Shown here piece by piece: positions 6,001-8,532 of a stretch of 8,532 bases of DNA. Source of the DNA: DASTGO01 sp035719045 (GTDB taxonomy: Bacteria > Actinomycetota > Actinomycetes > Actinomycetales > Kineosporiaceae); NCBI GenBank assembly GCA_035719045.1, contig DASTGO010000532.1, positions 1 through 8,532 of the forward strand, given 5' to 3'. Below the pieces are notes generated by a model, which was given only the letters and a program-made list of their open reading frames with translations, was not told the origin of the DNA and did not search any database. Each line of letters begins with the position of its first letter. Positions within the stretch are counted from its first letter, which is position 1. The translations under genes were made by a program, and so were the position numbers.

Positions 6001-8532
6001 GGAGGGGCCGGTTGTTGAGGTGGCCGGGCCTGTCGAGGTACCGGTTGCGGAGGTGCCTGTTGTTGAGGCGCCGGTGGTCGACGTGCCGGTTGCTGAGGCC
6101 CCTGTGGCGGAGGCGGCCGGGCCGGTTGAGGCGCCGGTGGTGGAGGTGCCTGTTGTTGAGGCGCCTGCTGTTGTGGCGCCTGTTGTTGTGGCGCGCCGAC
6201 CCCCTGTCTTCGTCCCCCCGCCGGTGCGCCCGGGACCGTCGCGTCTGGGGCGTTGGGTCCCCCAGTCAGTCTCCGGGGCCGGGGCCACCCTGCGCCGTGC
6301 CGCCGGAGGCATCAACCGGCTCACCGGGATGCTGTTCGGCTCGTCCAGGGATGAAGCGGCCGGGTCCAGGGATGAGCGGGCCGAGAGTCTGGTGACGGAT
6401 CTGGCCCTGCTCGGCCTGGACGAGACGATCGCCGACGAGATCACGAACCCGGGAGAGTGGCTGGGGGCTGCCCTTCCTCCTCAGCCTGGGCGTTCCCGCG
6501 CTGTCGAGCGCTCGGCCGATCCCGTCGCCCCGGACATCGCCAGGGCCGTCATGCGCCAGGTTCTCCACGATCTCCCCAGGCCGGATGTGCGGCAGTTGGT
6601 GCAGACGCTGGAGTCGATGGGGGAGACCGTCCGTCCGGACCTGAACTTCAGCTTGGGACGTGGCCGGCTGGGGCGGTTCACCAACGGCATCGTCGCGGGC
6701 CTGCAGCAGGTCGCTGCCTGGGCCGAGCGCCAGGCCGCGGCCGCTGAGGGGCGGGCGCCGCAGGAGGCCAACAGGTTCAGGCCCTACGACTTCTCGTCCG
6801 CCGAGGTGCTGGCCCATCGGGCGGCGATGGACCTGCGGGCTCTGGGTGACCTGGAGAGCCGGCCTGAGACGGCCGAGGCCCTGAGGATCGTGCGGGTGTT
6901 GCAGGGTCTGTACGCCGATGGCCTGCGGGAGATCGCTGCAGACCCGTCCGTCCATGAGTTTCAGCGAGGGGATGCCAATCGTCAGCTGGGCTGGCTCGCC
7001 ACCCCGGAGGGGGTGGAGCAGTGGGCACGGCTGGCCTCGCAGATCGGGCAGTTGCGTAGGGGGCCTCGCCGCCCCGGCCTCAACCTGACGCAGGTCGAGG
7101 GCTTCGCCCAGCGCCTCGCCGGCGGTGCGGCCGCACAGTTCTTCGATAGGCGACGAGACCAACCGGCTCCTGCGGCGGCCCCTGAGGCGGCTCCTGCGGT
7201 GGCCCCTGAGGCAGTTCCCGCGGCGGCTGCTGAGGCGGCTGTTGAAGGGGATCCGGCGGCGGCTGCTGAGGCGGCTGAGGCGGCTCGCGCGGTGGCCCTT
7301 GCGGCGGCTCTTGCGGAGGCTCGCGCGGCGGACTCTGAGGGAGCCACGTCCGCCGCCGTTGCGGTCGACCGGGCCGGGTCTGCCTGGGGCGCCACCGGGT
7401 TGCCCGATCGGGTGCGTTCCGCGTTGCGGGACGAGTTCCGCAGCGACCCGTCCACGGCGGCGTCGACCCTGGCGGCGCTGGAGGAGTTCGGTCGTGGGGC
7501 GCGGACGGGTGAGGAGTTGGTGGCTTCTCTGTCCGAGCGGGGGCGTGAGTTCCTGGCGAACGGGACTCCGCTCGTGCAGTGGGTCCGGGTGCCCGCATGG
7601 TTGGTGGGGGAGGGCCAGCAGGGTCGGTTCCGGCCGGTGGCGGGCAGGGACGACGTCGTGGAGTGGGAGGTCCAGGCCCTGCTGGGGCGGGAGGCGTGGG
7701 CGGCGTCGACCGCGGCCGAGCCTCCGGGGGCGGCGGTGCGTCTTCTGGACGCCGGTTTCGAGTTGGCCCTGCATGACCTGGCGTTCGCGCTGTCCGCGGC
7801 CGAGGAGGCCCCGCGGGTCTACCGGCAGGCCCATGAGGACCTGCTGCGCGCTCTGCCGGGCGAGCAGGTGCGTGGTCTGGGGGCCGCAGGGCAGGGTGGC
7901 GCCCGCAACCAGAGGTTCCCCGGACTCCCCCTGCAGTTCGCCTCCGGGCAGGCCGGGGGTGCGCAGGCCCTGACCGGACCCGCGGCCGTCAATCTGGGTC
8001 AGATTTTCCGAGAGCTCGGGTTCGACCACCACGGGAATGGCAACGACCTGAGTGATTTCTCGCCGGAGTTCTGGGCCGGTCTGCTCGGGAGGCCCGAATT
8101 CCTCCTGAGGTCCCTCATCAACGCGGCCGGCCTGGTGGGGCCGCTGCACGATCTCGCGGGAAGGCTCGGGAGAGATGCCGACTCCCGGGAGGTGTTCAGG
8201 AATCTGGAAAATGCGCTCCGAGAGCGCGGACTCGATGCCTTCGCGGTGGCCCACGACCTGCGTTTCCTCGCGGGAGAGATCGGGGTCAACCTGTTCGCGA
8301 CGGACCCGGCCCGCCTGTTGCGGGGCCTGCAGACCGCGCGCGAGTTGGGTGTTGTCGCGCGAGAGTTCGGGGTCGCTGCCGAGACGGTGGCGAACGACCT
8401 GCAGAATCTCGCGCGGGATCTCGGGGTCGACCCGCTCGCGGTGGATCCGGCGTTCATGGCGCGTCGGATGCGCGGCCTCTATGTGGTGCCGGATCTGGCG
8501 CGGGAGTTCGGGATCGCTGCCGAGACGGTGGC
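1..8532 (+). CDS. Interior of a giant Ala-rich repeat protein, both ends outside the window
   Basis: Frame 2 of the plus strand (first full codon at base 2) has no stop codon through base 8530, giving about 2,843 residues, roughly 290-300 kDa, with neither start nor stop. Repeated protein modules are conserved in this frame, and third positions are strongly G/C, so this is the coding frame. The protein is mostly alpha-helical Ala/Leu/Arg/Glu sequence cut by low-complexity Pro/Val/Glu and Ala/Gln linkers. It contains no Cys and one Lys (residue 1068, base 3203). I see no enzyme motif, signal peptide, membrane helix or sorting signal. Function is not recognised. Composition, size and host type recall the streptomycete giants annotated as lonely Cys domain-containing proteins; this is recollection, not a search result. 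Other possibilities are a very large surface or polymorphic-toxin scaffold, or a tape-measure-like protein. That the reading frame is real is near certain; the family is a weak guess. Confidence 0.93.
38..241 (+). repeat. YRERL helical module, copy 1 (residues 13-80)
   Basis: This is a roughly 70-residue helical segment that recurs twice more downstream. It begins with PAALVP, followed by a YRERL core (residues 30-34), then an Ala-rich helix, then a helix with a Trp (residue 67) and the sequence GRIAA. PAALVP and YRERL are identical in copy 2, with the same spacing from the Pro to the Tyr (11 residues). The downstream copies follow an ALHDL-type motif; here the equivalent upstream part would lie outside the window. 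I assign no function. Confidence 0.75.
614..871 (+). repeat. TVxxARR..LWE helical block, copy 1 (about residues 205-290)
   Basis: A predicted helical stretch carries SGL at 234-236 and then TVEVARRQLWE at 268-278. A similar arrangement (SGL, about 30 residues, TVDLARRDLLQLWE) occurs near residues 585-628. Outside these anchors the match is weak, so this is a probable ancient duplication and not a recent one. The region that follows (residues 290-480) is helical with several Trp residues, such as TWTF and MWRW, and has no motif I can name. Confidence 0.45.
1457..1570 (+). repeat. Ala/Gln-rich low-complexity tract (residues 486-523)
   Basis: Nearly every codon here encodes Ala or Gln with occasional Val or Gly. 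At the DNA level, short words such as gcagctcaggccgctgccca recur with small changes, as expected from slippage or unequal exchange. It probably forms a long helix or flexible spacer between the region with the first TVxxARR block and that with the second. Confidence 0.8.
1622..1666 (+). repeat. Gly-Gln-Ala triplet repeat (residues 541-555)
   Basis: Five consecutive GQA triplets are encoded. The centre, bases 1637-1663, is a perfect 9-bp tandem repeat (gccggtcag, three units) flanked by degenerate units (ggccaagca, ggccag). The triplet pattern is formally collagen-like, Gly at every third position, but far too short to form a collagen helix alone. It is best read as a slippage-prone linker. 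Confidence 0.85.
1679..1891 (+). repeat. TVxxARR..LWE helical block, copy 2 (about residues 560-630)
   Basis: This block carries SGL at 585-587 and TVDLARRDLLQLWE at 615-628, matching the pair of anchors in the block at residues 205-290 with four residues less between them. It is predicted helical. It sits just after the GQA linker and before a Gln-rich helix (residues 655-705). The function is not known. Confidence 0.45.
2222..2410 (+). other. Beta-like patch in an otherwise helical protein (residues 741-803)
   Basis: Alternating hydrophobic residues (VVAVV, RVFVP, TVVFTP, ETVAVGEV) give this stretch a beta-strand character unlike the Ala-rich helices on both sides. The first in-frame GTT valine codon of the window (base 2270) also falls here. 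It might be a small folded domain or a structured linker; no family is recognised. The call rests on residue pattern only. Confidence 0.4.
2495..2671 (+). repeat. Ala/Gln/Val/Glu linker before module A (residues 832-890)
   Basis: This low-complexity sequence alternates Ala-Gln, Glu-Val and Ala-Pro words (for example AQAAEVEAQ and VAAPAQVAAPVQAQVP). DNA words such as gttgcggcgccc repeat within it. It occupies the position in front of module A that the Pro-Val-Val-Glu tract occupies in front of module B, so a disordered spacer precedes each large module. Confidence 0.75.
2708..4279 (+). repeat. Large repeat module A (residues 903-1426)
   Basis: This module of about 520 residues is paralogous to module B downstream. 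Landmarks in order: RLGRWVGQSV (903-912); ITDPSRWLGAVL (977-988); a helical region with PPEISRMIMR (1022-1031) and RLAKEVEHGL, which holds the only lysine; an Ala/Pro linker (about 1098-1140); a block with RPETAE, REIAAD and RLASQLGQLR (1143-1243); a short linker; a block from VDRVASAWG to LSERGRQFLANG (1268-1334); then LGREAWAAST (1382-1391) and VRLLDAGFELALHDL (1406-1420). By hand alignment the 1268-1334 block is identical to B at 42 of 67 positions without gaps, and the 1143-1243 block at about half. The module is helical with invariant Trp residues. No catalytic signature is visible. Confidence 0.85.
3290..3427 (+). repeat. Ala/Pro/Gln linker inside module A (about residues 1097-1142)
   Basis: Low-complexity sequence rich in Ala, Pro, Gln and Gly separates the EHGLELIAEW helix from the RPETAE block. 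Module B has only a short segment at the equivalent place, and instead carries its Ala/Glu expansion further along. The linker is therefore not part of the conserved fold. Confidence 0.65.
4418..4630 (+). repeat. YRERL helical module, copy 2 (residues 1473-1543)
   Basis: GGRLDPAALVP (1473-1483) leads into AYRERLRQL (1488-1496), followed by an Ser/Ala helix and a Trp-containing helix (GGLAERIAALA). It matches copy 1 at PAALVP and YRERL, and copy 3 at GGR(L/V)DP. It lies about 50 residues after the ALHDL motif that ends module A. Confidence 0.8.
4670..4813 (+). repeat. 72-bp tandem duplication, two units (24 residues each)
   Basis: Bases 4670-4741 and 4742-4813 are adjacent copies of a 72-bp unit with 8 mismatches that I can count (about 89% identical). 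Both encode a Pro/Ser/Ala-rich segment with RPVAVPASSPGA at the start and REAVGE near the end. The length is a multiple of three, so frame is kept. The second copy runs directly into the degenerate half-module, suggesting that the unit is a linker that was duplicated in place and fairly recently compared with the large modules. Confidence 0.9.
4826..5152 (+). repeat. Degenerate third copy of the C-terminal half of modules A/B (residues 1609-1717)
   Basis: WGAEALAPAAVEGAAS and LGSLSEAGREAL echo the WGADGLPQRVRAALRD and LSALSERGRQFL parts of module A. A motif VRDLRAGVQLALHGL (1699-1713) then corresponds to VRLLDAGFELALHDL. The piece is shorter than in A and B and lacks a clear LGREAWAAST (a weak SGAWGANG may be its remnant). 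It is followed after about a dozen residues by YRERL copy 3, in the same order as A is followed by copy 2. Confidence 0.65.
5183..5386 (+). repeat. YRERL helical module, copy 3 (residues 1728-1795)
   Basis: GGRVDPGTLALLL (1728-1740) and VYLDGL (1743-1748) align with GGRLDPAALVP and AYRERL of copy 2 at identical spacing. The charged YRERL core is reduced to YLDGL. An Ala-rich helix and a Trp helix (AWSALAREI) follow, as in the other copies. This is the most divergent of the three. Confidence 0.7.
5399..5614 (+). other. Disordered acidic linker (residues 1800-1871)
   Basis: Gly, Asp, Glu, Ser, Thr, Pro and Ala dominate, with few large hydrophobics. There is no internal periodicity that I can see. 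It links YRERL copy 3 to the charged helix that follows. Confidence 0.6.
5615..5761 (+). other. Highly charged amphipathic helix (residues 1872-1920)
   Basis: The segment is dense in Arg, Asp, Glu, His and Gln with regularly placed Leu and Ala (for example RLRARLQDVRRRREFLEAQR at 1901-1920). This suggests one long surface-exposed helix or a short coiled coil, between two disordered linkers. Its Arg clusters could bind nucleic acid or an acidic partner; that is speculation. Confidence 0.5.
5900..6199 (+). repeat. Pro-Val-Val-Glu low-complexity tract with 33-bp tandem repeat (about residues 1967-2066)
   Basis: About 100 residues built from PVVE, PVAE and EAAGP words. Bases 5933-6031 form three adjacent 33-bp units (VVEPVVEAAGP, VVEPVVEAAGS, VEGPVVEVAGP); the rest uses shorter degenerate words. 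Codons here are unusually rich in GTT and CCT. Such Pro/Val/Glu tracts are usually extended, protease-resistant spacers. It separates the first part of the protein from module B. Confidence 0.88.
6242..7801 (+). repeat. Large repeat module B (residues 2081-2600)
   Basis: Paralogue of module A with the same order of landmarks: RLGRWVPQSV (2081-2090); ITNPGEWLGAAL (2147-2158); APDIARAVMR (2177-2186); a block with RPETAE, REIAAD and RLASQIGQLR (2277-2377); VDRAGSAWG to LSERGREFLANG (2455-2521); LGREAWAAST (2561-2570); VRLLDAGFELALHDL (2579-2593). The last motif is 15 of 15 identical to A. B lacks the internal Ala/Pro linker of A but has a longer Ala/Glu insertion before the VDR block, and it has no lysine. 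After the ALHDL motif, B is followed by a different sequence (a VYRQAHEDLLRAL segment that may be a remnant of the YRERL module) and then the 47-residue repeat array. Confidence 0.85.
7160..7342 (+). repeat. Ala/Glu/Pro insertion inside module B (residues 2387-2447)
   Basis: Low-complexity Ala-Pro-Glu sequence becomes Ala-Glu helix-forming sequence toward its end. A 21-bp word starting gcggcggctgctgaggc occurs identically at 7220-7240 and 7256-7276 (offset 36 bp), a sign of in-frame repeat expansion. Module A has only about 24 non-repetitive residues at this site. Confidence 0.8.
7802..8152 (+). other. Region between module B and the repeat array (residues 2601-2717)
   Basis: It starts with a helix (VYRQAHEDLLRAL), passes through a Gly/Gln/Ala linker, then enters FRELGFDHHGNGNDLSDFSP (2669-2688) and a helical stretch ending GLVGPLHDLAG. 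The second half may be a diverged first unit of the downstream array: FRELGF recalls the (A)REFGV motif, and SPEFWAG recalls DPAFMAR in the same order. The HHGNGND cluster is unusually polar for this protein, but I recognise no metal site or enzyme. Confidence 0.45.
8153..8532 (+). repeat. Array of 47-residue helical repeats resembling helix-turn-helix cores, running off the right edge
   Basis: Residues 2756-2802 and 2803-2843+ align without gaps at an offset of 47 residues (141 bp); a shorter 38-residue unit (2718-2755) precedes them. Shared positions include LAxxxGV at the start, DPA at residues 13-15 of the unit, and AREFG(V/I)AAETV. Bases 8363-8391 and 8504-8532 differ at one of 29 positions, so the array has recently been copied or homogenised. 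The segment VAREFGVAAETVANDL fits the textbook helix-turn-helix pattern (LA-xxx-GV-xxx-TV-xxx-L). The repeat probably continues beyond the window. Confidence 0.8.

Noticed and set aside
5933..6031. CRISPR array
   Set aside because: The 33-bp units are directly adjacent without spacers, are in frame, and encode a Pro/Val/Glu repeat.
1..8532. Modular polyketide synthase or nonribosomal peptide synthetase
   Set aside because: The size and GC would fit, but there is no cysteine at all, so no ketosynthase active site, and no acyltransferase GHSxG, carrier-protein or adenylation motif was seen.
2669..8532. Classical transcription regulator in the right-hand part, based on the helix-turn-helix-like motif
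   Set aside because: The motif sits in a tandem array inside the same open frame with no separate start, stop or ligand-binding domain, so it is not a stand-alone regulator.

Overview
The window looks like an actinobacterial chromosome, most likely a streptomycete or close relative. GC is very high (well over 70% by eye). Codon third positions are almost all G or C, the protein is extremely rich in Ala, Arg, Gly, Pro, Val, Leu and Gln, and in-frame TTA and CTA leucine codons are absent. The genus is an inference.

Layout: the whole window is the interior of one gene. Plus-strand frame 2 (codons starting at base 2) is open from edge to edge, about 2,843 codons with no stop. Neither the true start nor the stop is inside, so no promoter, ribosome binding site, terminator, RNA gene or intergenic space is present. 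Residue numbers below count from the codon at bases 2-4; residue n occupies bases 3n-1 to 3n+1.

Protein architecture in order: a helical 'YRERL' module, copy 1 (residues 13-80); an Ala-rich helical region with two related 'TVxxARR..LWE' blocks (about 205-290 and 560-630) separated by Ala/Gln tracts; a short beta-like patch (741-803); an Ala/Gln/Val linker; large module A (903-1426); YRERL copy 2 (1473-1543); a 24-residue tandem duplication; a degenerate half-copy of module A (1609-1717); YRERL copy 3 (1728-1795); a long linker with a charged helix and a Pro-Val-Val-Glu tract (1800-2075); large module B, a paralogue of A (2081-2600); a linker; and an array of 47-residue helical repeats (about 2718 onward) that runs off the right edge and resembles helix-turn-helix cores.

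The translated region has no cysteine and a single lysine. I see no catalytic motif, signal peptide or convincing membrane segment. The best family guess, from memory and composition only, is the set of giant streptomycete proteins that public annotation calls 'lonely Cys domain-containing', often many thousands of residues long and of unknown or toxin-related role. The window reads as the repetitive, alpha-helical scaffold of such a megaprotein, built by repeated internal duplication; any active or targeting domain must lie outside it.
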